A program made the translations under genes and the position numbers. The notes beneath the pieces are model-generated. The model had not been told where the DNA came from, ran no database searches, and was given only the letters and a program-made list of their open reading frames with translations. Positions 48,401 through 59,830 of a DNA stretch of 64,000 nucleotides are shown in pieces (within the stretch, counting starts at the first letter, position 1; every line of letters begins with the position of its first letter). Origin of the DNA: Scalesia atractyloides (lineage: Eukaryota > Streptophyta > Magnoliopsida > Asterales > Asteraceae); the NCBI GenBank assembly GCA_947069175.1, contig CAMTDV010000007.1:54145583-54209582 (forward strand). Direction: 5' to 3'.

Positions 48401-49964
48401 AGTTAGCATTTATTTTCTCATGTTATCAGTGCATTTTCTTATGTTATCAGTGTATGTACCAACTATGTTTTACTCGATCAGGTGGTTTTCTTATTGGAAG
48501 AACACTTGCGGTACTTATAACAACAACCTTAGCAACATCAATGGCGGCTCGCCAAGGTCCTATTGCTATGGCTGCCCACCAAATATGTCAAGTTTGGTTG
48601 GCTGTTTCACTTATTACAGATGCACTTGCAGCATCTGGTCAGGTACAAAATTACGCTTACGTCCTTGTTTTCGATCCTTTCTGTTTTTGTTGCATAATAA
48701 TTATGGTTTGTAGCTTAATTGTGTGTTGACTTTAGTTATATTTTGTTTAAGGCGGTGATTGCTGGTTCAGTTTCAGAAGGGGATTATAAATCTGTGAAGG
48801 ATATCACATACTTTGTTTTAAAGGTAAGTTATACAAATTAAACGAACCAAACGCACACGAACAGAGGCAATTTCGTGTTTGTTCATTTAACTTTAACCGA
48901 ACGCGAACACGAACGTATAACCTAACAAATATTTTTTGTTCAAGTTCGTGTTCGTTTATGTTCGTTTAAGCCCCTTTTGTGTTTATGTTTATATAATCAA
49001 AACGACTTATGTATTTATTAAAATTTAAACGAACATAAATAAATGAACATGACGAACGTTCACAAACATAAATCAACAAACAAAAAAAAATCTTGATGTC
49101 CGTTAATATATTAAATAAACGAACTTCCGCCGGACAAGTTCACGAACAGTTCATGAATGTTCGGTTCGTTTACAGGTGGAATACAAAGTTCCAGAAAGTT
49201 CATGTTTTGACCAAAATTAATGTTTGATTATTTACATGTCTGGCAGATTGGTTTTGTGATGGGTGTTACTTTGGCTGCAATATTGGGCTTATCTTTTGGC
49301 TCTCTGTCCACGCTGTTTACCAAGGACATTGAAGTATTGAGCATTGTTAGAACCGGGGTTCTGGTAAAATGTCTAAATACTCTTCTTGTTTGATTCAAGT
49401 TTATATTTCAATTCATTTACACCTTTTTTGTTATGATGGTGTGACAAAAGTTTGTGAGTGCAAGTCAGCCATTGAATGCTTTGGCTTTTATCATTGATGG
49501 TTTGCATTACGGAGTTTCAGATTTTCCTTATGCAGCTTATTCCATGGTACGCCTTTTATATATTTCTTTCAAATTTTTTAAATATTAATTTACATGAATA
49601 TAACTTGGAAATTTTTTTATTAATGTTTATGAAATGAAATGTAGATGCTTGTGGGGGTTATATCATCTGCATTTCTTTTATATGCTCCTTCGGCTTTTGG
49701 TCTTTATGGTGTTTGGTCGGGTTTGACTATCTTTATGGGATTGCGAATGGTGGCAGGGTTTATCAGGTAAGTATAACTAATTTCCGTTTTATCTTATTCC
49801 CTGTGTTCCATGAAACTGGAAGCTTTGACTTTACTGTTTTCCAATAATAGTCAATTGTTAACCGACTGTCTTCCTGTTCGTTTATTAGATTGTCAACCAA
49901 GAATGGTCCCTGGTGGTTTTTACATCAGGATTTGAATAAAGCTAAGGTCTCGCCTGTTAGATGA
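45429..49964 (+). CDS. DTX45: MATE efflux transporter, DETOXIFICATION 45-like, plastid type; 13 exons, one frame break
   Basis: MATE proteins are 12-helix antiporters that export organic solutes using a cation gradient. Coding exons: 45429-45793, 45890-46052, 47005-47130, 47227-47381, 47469-47604, 48083-48179, 48256-48356, 48482-48642, 48752-48823, 49247-49363, 49451-49546, 49645-49766, 49889-49964 (TGA). The joined length is about 595 residues. The first 145 residues are Ser/Lys/Arg-rich and hydrophilic, suiting a plastid transit peptide. The MATE core begins near residue 148 (ALTVPALAGQAID) and includes GVSISIFNIISKLFN-like, TSFVAEDIAKN, QGIFRGFKDTKTPV and AARQGPIAMAAHQIC segments. The METAYIGRLG motif points to the DTX45 group rather than DTX44; this is from memory. 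Exon 2 lacks one base at 46010/46011 (residue 163), which would stop translation, yet all later exons keep phase. Intron 5 has a GC donor. Substrate unknown. Confidence 0.92.
47663..48035. mobile_element. Foldback MITE in MATE intron 5
   Basis: Inverted ends GAGTAAAGTGCCATTTTCG and, on the complement, GAGTAAAATGCCACTTCG enclose 373 bp. Flanks TAGATTTT (47655-47662) and TAGGTTTT (48036-48043) are an imperfect target duplication. Subterminal TTTGGACGAAAGTCG and its complement-like CGACTTTCGTCCAAA are also inverted. It accounts for most of the 478-bp intron. Confidence 0.75.
48839..49172. mobile_element. GTTCGTTT-rich non-autonomous element in MATE intron 9
   Basis: Ends TAAACGAACC (48839) and GGTTCGTTTA (to 49172) are inverted, and the interior is filled with AACGAAC and GTTCGTTT motifs. 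It resembles the hAT-type element at 16985-17521. A target duplication was not found. Confidence 0.6.
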
Positions 49965-50375
49965 AATTCGGATATGATTACACAACACAATGTTGACTGC
50001 TGATACACCTGCTGACTGTAAGTTCATTCTTTTGGTGTCTTTATCCAACTCTGAGGTGATTCATTTGTTTGGGTCGGGATGCATAATTGACTTTTAAAAG
50101 TCAATATGAGGTGATTTGGGTTGGCTTATGATTATGCTGAAGATAACATGTGTGTGTTTTTAATTTTATAGGTTCTTTCTGGTTGTGTCTTACTTGGCTG
50201 GGATTGGATTAAAGTATTTGGACGGGTACAAATTTCTGCTCGCTTATGAACCGGCACATTTAGCATCTGATTATAGTTATTGTAGATAAGCCTGCTGCCT
50301 ACTTTTGGTGGGTGTTAATAAGGTTGTAGATAAACCTACTTTTGATGTTTCTTATGGTTTAATAAACATGGCTCT
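49965..50375 (+). other. 3' UTR region of the MATE gene
   Basis: The transcript probably extends past the stop, with AATAAA at about 50360 as a candidate polyadenylation signal. A possible 3'-UTR intron between about 50019 and 50171 (GTAAGT and a TTTTATAG acceptor-like site) is suggestive only. Confidence 0.4.
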
Positions 50376-50975
50376 CATATGAGAATACTAGCCTGTCTTT
50401 GCATGTCTGTTAGCTTGTAGGGGAGTATGTGCTATTATAATTGAACAAAGATAATAACATACTAACACCGTTTAATTAGAAAATGCTTGTGTTATGTGAA
50501 GCATTGTTTTTTTTTTTTTAAAGTGACAATGTAAACTGTAAAAGCCATTTCAAAAATCTTGATACTCCACCCAACTTGTAAAAAAGTTTCAAACTCAAAA
50601 TAAAGCTTTTATCAACAATGAAGTTGAGTAAGGTGTTGACGAGCCGAGTCGCTCGTGTGCTACTAGAGATCGACTAGCAAAAAGAGACATGACTCGAGCT
50701 TAAATGACCTCGACCTTATATTGGAGGATGGAGCTTATTTAATAAACGACAGCTTATGAGATTCACATGTTATGCTTGACTAGGTTCGTGATACTATTAT
50801 TTTTATAAGTTTTACAAAACATAATAAATTGAATATATGTTTGTATAATATTAATATTTACATATAAAATTATGATAGAAATAACTATGTGATGGATATC
50901 TATGCTATATATAAATTTAATATACATTAATGAAATAACTAATAAACGAGTCAAACTTTAGCTTTAGAAAAGAGT

Positions 50976-51243
50976 TTGATGTGAGGTGAACGCGATAAAG
51001 CTCGAGACGAGTTGAGCTCAAGATCTCTTAACTTGAAACAAAATGAGCTCAAGTTTAGAGAAACTCAAACTCGACTCGACTCGACTCGACTCTTTGATAT
51101 GAGGGGAACGCAATAAAGCTTGAGACGAAAGCTCTCTTAACTTAAAAACGAGTTAAGCTCGAGTTTATAGAAATTCAAACTGGACTCCTTGATGTGAGGT
51201 GAATACAATAAAGCTCGAGATGAGTTGAGCTCAAGATCGCCTA
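50976..51243. repeat. Three diverged tandem units of about 95-115 bp
   Basis: Units start with TTGATGTGAGGTGAACGCG or variants at about 50978, 51093 and 51189 and continue with AATAAAGCTCGAGACGAG and AGCTC-rich motifs. A short GACTC run (CTCGACTCGACTCGACTCG) lies at 51070-51092. Confidence 0.75.
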
Positions 51244-52044
51244 TTAATGCATAAATGACGGACTATCTTGTGTCATGTATTATAATATGTTTCATGACTA
51301 GCCGGGGGTTGAAGGGTAGGCGACTTATTTATCTATATACTATTAATTTACAACATTATCGTGCTCATTGGACAATGGTTTTTTACAAAAACAATTGGCT
51401 GGTGTGGGTTATTCAACTGTGACTCACGTTTTAATTGTGCATACTAGTTGTCTTTAATTGTGACTTGTTTTCCTTGGGTCTTTTAATAACCTTATCTTCT
51501 CATGGTTTCTCACTCTTACTGTTTTCTCTATCATCTCTCCATGTCTCTCTCTAATCTGACGTTCAAGTCAGCATTGTTGCTTGTCGTTTCGGGCCATGAT
51601 GGTGGTTGATGTCACCTGAGTTTTTCCTGTTATGGTTTGGTGCCGGCGATTTATGTACCGTCTATGGCGATGGCTGTAGCCGTAGTTACATGCGACCACA
51701 TCGGCTATGATTATTGGTTTTTACAAGGTTGTCGATGTTTTGAACGATGTTGATGTTTTTTTGGTGTTTTTAGTGGTCTGATATAACGATGGTTAACTGG
51801 CTGTGATGGTTTCCTGGGCCTTCGATGAGCGTTTTTGTTAACCTTCGTGGTTGTATCTACTTAAGATTGGGTGACGATGATATGATTTATTTTTGGTGTG
51901 GCAACTATGATGCTTGAAATCAAGCAACGAGATTTACATCCATGAAAATTAAGTTTGAGCCTAAAATCTTGAGATTGAATATGTGAGATAGAGGATTGTG
52001 TTAATGAATGTGAAGGCTAAAAGACGGAACGTTTAGTGATAGAA
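51244..52044. other. Intergenic stretch, nothing recognised
   Basis: The segment is GC-richer around 51590-51860 (many GATGG and GTTGATG motifs) but shows no consistent reading frame or domain. Confidence 0.4.
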
Positions 52045-52049
52045 AACGA

Positions 52050-52203
52050 GTCCAAGGGGGGGCGCAGTTTTACCTATTTCACGGGGTTTTTGCGCATCAG
52101 GGGAGTGCTACGCTTTCTAGCGGTGGTCGAGTAGTCGGCCTTTGGACATAGCTCCGAAAGGGTGGGTTTACACGTGGAAAGCAGTTAACCGTTCAAAAAA
52201 AAC
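52050..52203 (+). mobile_element. Candidate SINE fragment with poly(A) tail
   Basis: A GC-rich block (GGGGGGCGCAG, GTGGTCGAGTAGTCGG, ACATAGCTCCGAAAGG) ends in AACCGTTCAAAAAAAAC. The tail closely resembles that of the minus-strand SINE at 58058-58415. A clear pol III box pair was not found, so this may be a 5'-truncated copy. Confidence 0.4.
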
Positions 52204-52802
52204 TTGGAAAGGACTTGAGGTTTTATGAATTGAAATTTGATTTTGGGGTTCAAGTCACTAGAAATAGAGGCATGTAAGTGTAGGATATGAAATGAAAAAT
52301 TAGAGGCATGTAATTATAGGATATGAAATGCAAAAGAACGGATGTGAGATAAGCATAAATTAGATTGAATTCAAATATTGAAATTATGGAAGGTAGATGG
52401 TGTTATGACATCTAAAGATTGAAATTTCACGTGATGTTCTGGCATCTAAAGTGTTTTTAAATTTCATGTGTTGATATGATGACCTGTTTAAACAATAGTC
52501 AAGGATTTCCATTCCCTTCAACTAATAAATGGGACCAATCAACATTAACTATTTGTATTTCCCTCCGCAACACATTTGGAAACACAAAGTGTGTGACATT
52601 TATGAAAAACGGGTTCAAAACCCGCTTCGTTTATTAATCAAATGTTCAGTTAAAAGCTCGTTGCGTGTTTTATTAGAGCCGGTTGATTTAAATATTTCAT
52701 AAATAATAAATATTGTAGAATTGAAAAATCATAATTAATAAATAATAATAAAGTTAAGTAAATGAAAATATAAAATTTAGTAAATGAAAATAAAATAATT
52801 TA

Positions 52803-52875
52803 AAGGAGTGACCGGGTTTCGAACCCGGGTCTCCCGGACTCACACACACTCATAACACCACTACTCCACACCCAC
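52803..52875 (-). other. tRNA-like sequence with perfect T-arm
   Basis: On the minus strand CCGGGTTCGAAACCCGG forms a full T-arm with a B-box, preceded by GGAGTAGTGGTGTTATG, which resembles a D-arm region. An acceptor stem and a proper anticodon arm could not be fitted, so this is not called a tRNA gene. Confidence 0.5.
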
Positions 52876-53460
52876 TTTAGTGTCTTAAAACCAAAACTAA
52901 TAACATTTATAAAAGTCAAACATCAAACCTGCAAATCAAGTTGCACATTTGAAACCGCCGGCGAAGCTAAGATTTCGGAATCAGACTCTATGTTCTTTCG
53001 AATAAAAACGTTGTAACCGACTAGTAACCGTTGATGTTTAATTCAATAAATCAAAACCGATTTCAATCCTTTGCTTTGAAACCGATTTCAATCAATTTCT
53101 TTGAAACTGAAACAATAATCCTATCGTGGCTATAAAAACCGACTGAACACCATTCCAATGATACACTTCATCTTTTCGGAAATTCTCGAAACTTTTAACT
53201 CTTGGAAAATAAAGAACCTCGGTTATTCAGTCGCCGGAAAGTTCCACCGGAAAACCGAAAGCAACCGTGCTGGGTAACTTCTCTAAATTCTTTGTTTTAT
53301 ACCTAATTTATTATTGTACTAAATCATATCAGAAAAGTATAACTGTTATAATTCATTTATGAAAATTTTTTGATTTGGTTGTCGTTCTGTGCTCAAACTG
53401 TTGAAGAAGATGAGTCATTTTTTTAAGTGGTTAAATATAAAAAAAATTCGTATTATAACC

Positions 53461-53870
53461 GGGTTAGACACACAGTCCAGTGGTGGACTGTGTGCAATTG
53501 TAGTGTACAAGGTCGGGGTTCGATCCATGCTTGCAACCGGTTTTCTTATAATAAAACTCAAATTTTTTAAAGTTAATCAGAAGGTGTTCCGGTAGTGTTT
53601 AAGTTTAACGAAAATCCTGATATGAATGAGTTAGACACCTAGCCCGGTTGGTTGGGCTGGGTGCAAGACAACGGATGGGTCTCGGGTTCGAATCATGCGC
53701 TAATACCGCTTCAATTGGTTTAAAATCTTTTTAATTAAAATGATTTTCTGAAATGATTTAGTAAGTATATAAGAGTAATAAAAATCAGATTACTTTCGGG
53801 TTAGACACGTAGCTCATTTGGTAGAGCTGCGTGCACGTAAGCGAGAGATCTCGAGTTCGAATCCCATATC
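53461..53870 (+). repeat. Three tandem tRNA-like modules, spacing 167 and 170 bp
   Basis: Each module begins GTTAGACAC (53463, 53630, 53800), forms a 10-11-bp hairpin, continues TGCA, and ends with a B-box: GGTTCGATCC at 53517-53526, GGTTCGAATC at 53685-53694, AGTTCGAATCC at about 53855-53865. Stems are CACACAGTCCA/TGGACTGTGTG, CACCTAGCCC/GGGCTGGGTG and CACGTAGCTC/GAGCTGCGTG. Loops are GTGG, GGTTGGTT and ATTTGGTA. The third has a perfect A-box (TAGCTCATTTGG). Confidence 0.85.
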
Positions 53871-54877
53871 ACGCTGCCTAATACCTTGATTGAACCGGTC
53901 AGGTTTGTCAGAGACCTGACAAAAATTTTTTATTACTATTTTATTTTAAATTATGCATCCTTTCTAGTTAAAAAATTATTTAAAAACACATAATAATAAA
54001 TTTCAAAGAATATAAAACCACCAAATATAACCTTGAAAATTTAACCAAAACTGATTAAATAAAAATATTAGATTGTTTATATTTATCGAATTATCGTATT
54101 ATTATCTTTTAGGTTATTATTTCGTCGGTTAAATTCTAAATCGTGCGCTCTCCTTACCACTCAAGAATACGCACTCAAGGTGAGTGAATCTCTACAAATT
54201 CCCCGTTTTAATCACGTTTTGCGGTGTATCATGTGTCGTACTATTCCTTTATTTTATCTAAACACTTGTGCTTATATCATTTCGTGATCAAATGTGTATT
54301 GGTTGTTGTGTGATTTATATGTGGATTAAATTTATCATTTCAGTGCACGCATTTTATTAGGCCCATCAGTTCCCCGTGGGATACGGGTTGAGCAGCAGGT
54401 GCCTCATTAGATCGGCTCCGTTTGATTGAGCCTTGATCTCAAATACATCATCATTCATGTCATATATTCATTCAATGTGATTTGTGATAGTTTACATTTA
54501 TATATATTTGCTCACATGTGATTTATGCACGAATTTTCCTTAATAAATAAAACATGCAATTATGAAAAATGTTTTATCAAGGTTCACTCGCCAACTTTTG
54601 TTGACCCAAAATCCCTCCTGTTTTACACATGATACAGGTGATCCAGTTGAGGAAAGAAACACTTAGGATGGCCTAGAAGAATAAACAAGTTATTGCGTTG
54701 GAATAAACATTTAGATTTGGTTTCCTTTGTATTTGTATGAATTTTGTTTATTGGATATTTAAGTTTGTAATTTGAATTTAATAAATATGAAACTTCTTAG
54801 TAAATATCATGAGCTTTGGTGATAACCCAATCATGCCCCGACTTTTATTCCGCTGCGGGTTGGGGTGTGACAAAGTG

Positions 54878-55490
54878 ATCGTTTAGATATCTATTTTGAT
54901 ACAAAGGTGTAGCAGTCAAACCTTAGGTTTGTGGTTTTAAAACGCAATGAGCAGGTCGATAGAGAAGTATAAAATAGATTTATTACGTCGTAATTTGTAG
55001 AGCCCTAACCGCAACACGACGGATCTTACATCTAGTTTGTAAATCAATGGGTGAATTGGTAGTAATATAAGACTAGTGGAGTCCTAGCATTAGTGTAACA
55101 CATCAGTTGAAAATGTTTGATGAATTGATATTAGTGGATTCAAAGACTCTAATAAATATATCATAATGATATGATTACTTAATAATAAGACAATGAAATA
55201 ACTTTTGAAAGTTGTGATGTTAACTATTTAAAGACTTGAATAGAAAGGGTACGTTAGTTTAAACACGTAGTGAAAAATACCAAACCCTTTGAAACTCTAT
55301 TCACGTTCCTAGTTGATTATTCTCCAGAAGTTCCTTGATGTCTGGATCTATCTCTTCTTACATACCCTACTAGTGGCAGTTCAATCTTTGCCAACCGAAG
55401 CGAATAGGAGTCATGTTCTTGGTCCAACAAATCTAATCGGTTTGTTTCTTAAATCACGTCTTTTAATAAGGGTCTACATATTTCCACATC
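54878..55490. other. Intergenic stretch, nothing recognised
   Basis: No gene or repeat family could be supported in this AT-rich interval. Confidence 0.4.
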
Positions 55491-55722
55491 CTTCAAGACG
55501 CCTCGTATAGAGCTATTTCCACATTCACACACCCAAAGGCCTATTTCCACATCCTTCAAGACGCCTCGTATAGATCTAGACGGGCCGTCTAGGGTCAAGT
55601 CTCCAACCAGTTGGTCAACCTCCTACCACGTCAAATCAATCACATCATACGCACGTATTGACCTAGACGATGGACTTAGACGATAGAGAAAGACGCCTCG
55701 TACAGGCCTAGACGAGGCGTCT
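55491..55722. repeat. GACGCCTCGTA repeats and a perfect 11-bp palindrome
   Basis: CAAGACGCCTCGTATAGA occurs at about 55494 and 55556. A related AGACGCCTCGT at 55691-55701 pairs exactly with ACGAGGCGTCT at 55712-55722 around a 10-base loop. The block is GC-richer than its surroundings. Confidence 0.8.
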
Positions 55723-56089
55723 TGAGGACTGATTTGACTATGTTGTCAGGCGCGAGAATAAAGTAATACGCTGAGTATAGAACTGTACACGGTGTATATA
55801 TTGTAATTCAAACTGTTGAAATAGGGACATGCAGTACATTCTACTACCATCGACACTTCTTCTTCTTCTTGGCTTTCTATTTGATTTCATTCAAAGGTGC
55901 TAAAAGATAGCCTTATTAATTCAACGCACTACAAATGCTATCACTCTAGGATGACACTATTTCTTTGGGCCGCATTCTAGCGAGTCGTGGGTTCCCAAAC
56001 CGATCCGATAACAATTATTAGCTTAAATTACTTGTTGTTTTGATTATTTACTATTGATCATACCGTTTTAGGAGGAGACTGGTGTTCCC

Positions 56090-57350
56090 GACTCTAACGA
56101 GCAAGAGCAGGTTATGTCTGGTGGACAAGGAAATCAAAACAAACAATTTCTAGATTTGAACATGAATCCCGTTGTTGATAAACCATCCCCTGTAGATGAC
56201 TCATACCATGTTGATGACCATGTTATCTAGCGCAACAAGGGTATCTGGATTATGGATACGGGTTTGAATATTCTTACGTGCAACAACACTATCCGGATGG
56301 ATACGGAGGATACACTGGTCATCATCAATTCATATCCCCGAGCAATCCTTACGAAAGTTACAATGCATCAGAATCTTTGTACGTTCGACAAACCTATCCG
56401 GACGGTGGAAGAAATGGTGGTGAGCCTCCGAAAACACCACCCTATGATGATGAAGCACCCCCAGCCCGGGCAATCTGTACTTCATAAAGCACGTATCAGA
56501 TTTATTTAGTTACGTGAGACAGATTAATAAATATAAAATCTAACTTAACCCTATCGATGTTAAAGGTTTTCATCTCTCTAGATGAACTAAAGAAATAGGT
56601 ACAAGCAAGGGTAAACGCGGATGGTTTCGTTTTTGTGACCCGCCGATCAAATAAAATTGGGAGAAGGATCGGAAGGGTATGGCTTGAATGCGACTGTGGT
56701 GGTGAGCACCATATTACATCAATGGTTAGAAAAGCCGGCAACAAAAAAACCGGTTGCCATTTTATCTAGTGTATCTGGTGGTGGTGCGAGACCATCCGTA
56801 TGAAATTGGGGGATAGAAGGGGAAAGGCTAAACATAACCAGGAACTTTGTGAGGACCTGTCGGCCCACGCGTTTGTGCGAAGGTTTACTCCCAACGAATA
56901 CAAACTGATCGAGCAGCTGAAAGGTCAAAACATGGAGCCACGCAAAAATTTTCAAACAATAAGGAAGCAGGACCCCAACAGGTTCCATGTTAAGAAAGGC
57001 GTACAAAACACAGTACAGAAGATTAGAGCCTCACAGAGAGATGGATTGATTCCCATGCAGTCACTAGAAAGCATGCTGAGTAAAAACAAATTTATTTATG
57101 AGACACGGGAGGAACCCAGAACAAATGTCGTAACAGAAATCTTCTTTGTTCATCCCTACTCGAGTGATATGTGGCGTGCATTCCCGCACATGTTGCTGAT
57201 CGATTCGACATACAAAACAAACATGTACAACATGCCATTTGTCCATATTGTTGGTATGACGCCTACCGGTTATTCATTTTGTATTGCGCATGCCGTTATT
57301 TGTAAAAAAAGAGTTAAAACTTCGTATGGGTTGATAGACCCATCCTTTTA
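56090..57350 (+). pseudogene. Mutator-like (MULE) transposase N-terminal fragment, broken
   Basis: The reading begins with a Pro/Tyr/Gly-rich leader. A FAR1-like DNA-binding region follows at about 56575-56760 (DELKK, VFVTRRSNKIG, VWLECDCGGEH). The frame of 56800-57351 then carries HAFVRRFTPNEYKLIEQL and the MULE transposase start FFVHPYSSDMWRAFPHMLL, with the first catalytic Asp in IDSTYKTN at 57202-57204. It stops at 57351, well before the second Asp and the Glu of the DDE triad or the SWIM zinc finger. Stops at about 56228, 56484 and 56764 break earlier parts. No terminal inverted repeats were identified. Confidence 0.82.
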
Positions 57351-57525
57351 GGATTTTGGGAGGTGGTTGCGGGGGCAGATACTTGAGAGCATGCCAGGGC
57401 CAAGGGGATGATTTCACATGTGGATCCATTGTATACGTACATGCGTTTATTATAGTAATTATTGTGATTATTATTATTGTTTATTAATTTTCGTATTTTG
57501 CTAAAGCTATCTGTAGGTATCTACA

Positions 57526-57861
57526 ATGGTTGATCTCCACTTCTATTGTGGCCGTGGCCACAGGCGTGAGTGGTGTATGAGCACCGGCGTCATTTTCTTT
57601 TATTGTTTGCTGTACAGGAGGCCGTGCGCACTTGCACACGGTCTAGCCCAGTACTTCGCCTCCCTCCATCACCGGCAGGAGCGCGGACTTTTGTATGGCA
57701 GCGCATACATGATCGTTATTGCCCGTTCATTGGGTTATTTATCGGAGGCGGACCCACACTTACTGCCGGCCATAGAGCCGACGAGGCTGGGTTTTCAAAC
57801 GATGTGGGGGATGAAACTCATTAAGAGGTTCGACCTACGCGGCGAGCGGTTATACTTATAA
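57526..57861 (+). pseudogene. Unrecognised 111-residue ORF, probably retroelement-derived
   Basis: An open frame encodes a His/Arg/Leu-rich segment containing YFASLHHRQERGLLYGSAYM and IARSLGYLSEADPHLLPAIE. This is reminiscent of the C-terminal part of Athila ORF1-type or similar plant retroelement proteins, but I cannot assign it firmly. It lies 175 bases after the MULE fragment, with no start context or promoter visible. It could also be an unrelated short host ORF. Confidence 0.35.
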
Positions 57862-58057
57862 CATGTTGGAAACTCTGGAAGTCCAGAAATGAGACCTTCT
57901 TCTCTTCTAAAGAGCCGAGCATAGCAAGAACAATGGAAGATATAAAATCCATTAGCTACCTTTGGATCAGGAATAGGGGGAATCGTAACGGTAATGTTTG
58001 GTCGGAATGGATAAAATGTCCCTTGTAATTTTTCGCTTTCCTTTGTATGTTGTGTTA

Positions 58058-58415
58058 CTTTTTTTGAACGATGACTTTCTTTTTAAGTGACCCACTGTCA
58101 CACCGACTAAACGGCGACCCTAGCCAAAATCTGCCCAGACTACATTGTCTTAATAGGGCATGCGCCGGGTTGGTCCGACTTGGGTATGGTGTTTTCCCGG
58201 AAACCGTACTACCTCCATACGAGTTGTCTAGCTGAAGTAACAGTCGGATGAAAACCAGGGTGCGGCTCAAGATCGAACCCCCTCGATGGGTTTGTCACCA
58301 TCATTGTCCAACCACTGAGCATAAGCCTAGGGTTATATGCACCCCAATACGACACAAGCAGGAATTAAACTTGAGTCTCCACTGAAAACTCAAGTCTCCT
58401 ACCACTAGACCACAA
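58058..58415 (-). mobile_element. SINE with two tRNA-like modules
   Basis: On the minus strand the 5' part shows a perfect A-box TGGTCTAGTGG (58402-58412) with a degenerate B-box AAGTTTAATTCC (58361-58372). A second tRNA-like pair follows: TGCTCAGTGG (58312-58321) and GGGTTCGATC (58271-58280). An unrelated body then ends in TCGTTCAAAAAAAG at about 58058-58070. This matches the layout of a tRNA-derived SINE, possibly dimeric. Confidence 0.6.
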
Positions 58416-59830
58416 ATAAAGGAATTATATGTCGTGTTTCTAGGTGATCGTTTTAACAAAAGTCGTGGTTCAAAAAAATCATAATAGGTGAAAGACAAAA
58501 TTAACCTTAGATTAAAACTTATTTAAGTGGTAAAATTGACGTGCGTGGCAATAGGTTATAATGAGTAAAAACGGATATACTTGATTGAAAATTTAAAATG
58601 GTCAAAGTTAAATTTAATTTTAGGTCAAAACTTATCTAGCAATTTATATTTCAACCTAGACAAATGTAACAAACATGGATGTGACAAGAAATGAGCAATG
58701 TTCTCAAATTATTTTACGTCATAACGTAAAAGTTATGCATTAATTATTGCATATGTTTGATTAGGTTGAAGAATTCTATTCAACGTATTCAAAAACTGAT
58801 TAGCCTAAAGTTTTGGTTTCCTCATATTTAAAATGTAATTTCAGTTACAAGAAATATTTAAAAATTTATGAATTATATCATTCTTTTTTATTTAAATTTG
58901 TATTTGTATTTGTATTTTTAGATTTGTAAATTGTAATAGTAACAATTATAATATTCATTATTACATGTAATATGTAATTATTTATAATTATAATAAGAAG
59001 TGTTTACTGATATTTTTTATTACATCATTTTTAGTATCCAATCAATGTAGTGCACAAGTCGGTAACTTAGAATTATGTATACCGGAAAAATTGAAGAATT
59101 TTTTCCATCACCGATCACCGTGTAATTTATAATCGCCACCAACTGTCCACCTGACTCGGTTTCCTCACTTGAAACCCATCGCCACCACGTGTTTGTTTTC
59201 TACTTTTCTTATCCCAAGCGACGAAGCTAAGGATAGAAGGAAATTGATTAATCGAATTGTCGGTCACGTTCTGAATCATGGCCAATTGGCACTACAGCGG
59301 TTTGAGTTTGAGTTTATTTTTAATTAGGTGTGGTTTGACATTTTAAGTTTTTAATTGGGTTAAATGAGTTTAATTTGGCCAAATTAAATTGGTTATTAGG
59401 GTTATTCAATTGGTTAAGTTTAAAAAAAAGTTAATAAGTTTTAATATGCTATTAGGTTTTAAATTTATAAAGTATTGTTTAAAATAATAATTATTATTAT
59501 TATCTAAAATCTTTGGGCCTCTGAAAAACGAGACATAACATAAGTAGTCGCACTGCCCCTCTTTGCCAACCCTGCATAAGATTAAAGCCCATATCTTATA
59601 GTGGATAAATGTGTAGATTTAATTTAAATTTAGGTTTAGAATTAGACGATGTGATGTGTGTTAGGTGTTAAAAATTAAGGTTAATTTAAATTTCTATGTC
59701 TCTTAACATTAAAAACACGTGGCCCACAAAACACCCACTAATTGATTCGTCCCTATAAAAAAACCTTATTAGTAAAAATATGGGTTGGTTTCAAAATAAG
59801 AAAGTATATATATACATCTCATGTGGTAGG
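58416..59830. other. AT-rich intergenic stretch, nothing recognised
   Basis: No protein or RNA gene is supported. The part next to 59831 is the 3' flank of the minus-strand ubiquitin-like gene. Confidence 0.45.

Larger units (their letters stand above)
52592..54872 (+). mobile_element. Solo LTR, 2.3 kb, carrying tRNA-like modules
   Basis: It starts TGTGACATTTATG and ends GGGGTGTGACA, and is flanked by an exact 5-bp duplication AAGTG (52587-52591 and 54873-54877). There is no protein-coding domain inside. The termini resemble those of the 4.3-kb solo LTR at 33431-37724. Four tRNA-like sequences lie inside, three of them in tandem. Confidence 0.82.

Noticed and set aside
48420..48729. 91-97-residue frames in the MATE gene
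   Set aside because: They are one true exon (48482-48642) read through into introns, or a shifted frame.
52803..53870. Functional tRNA genes
   Set aside because: T-arm and D-arm-like parts are present, but no complete acceptor stem or anticodon arm could be fitted; kept as tRNA-like modules.
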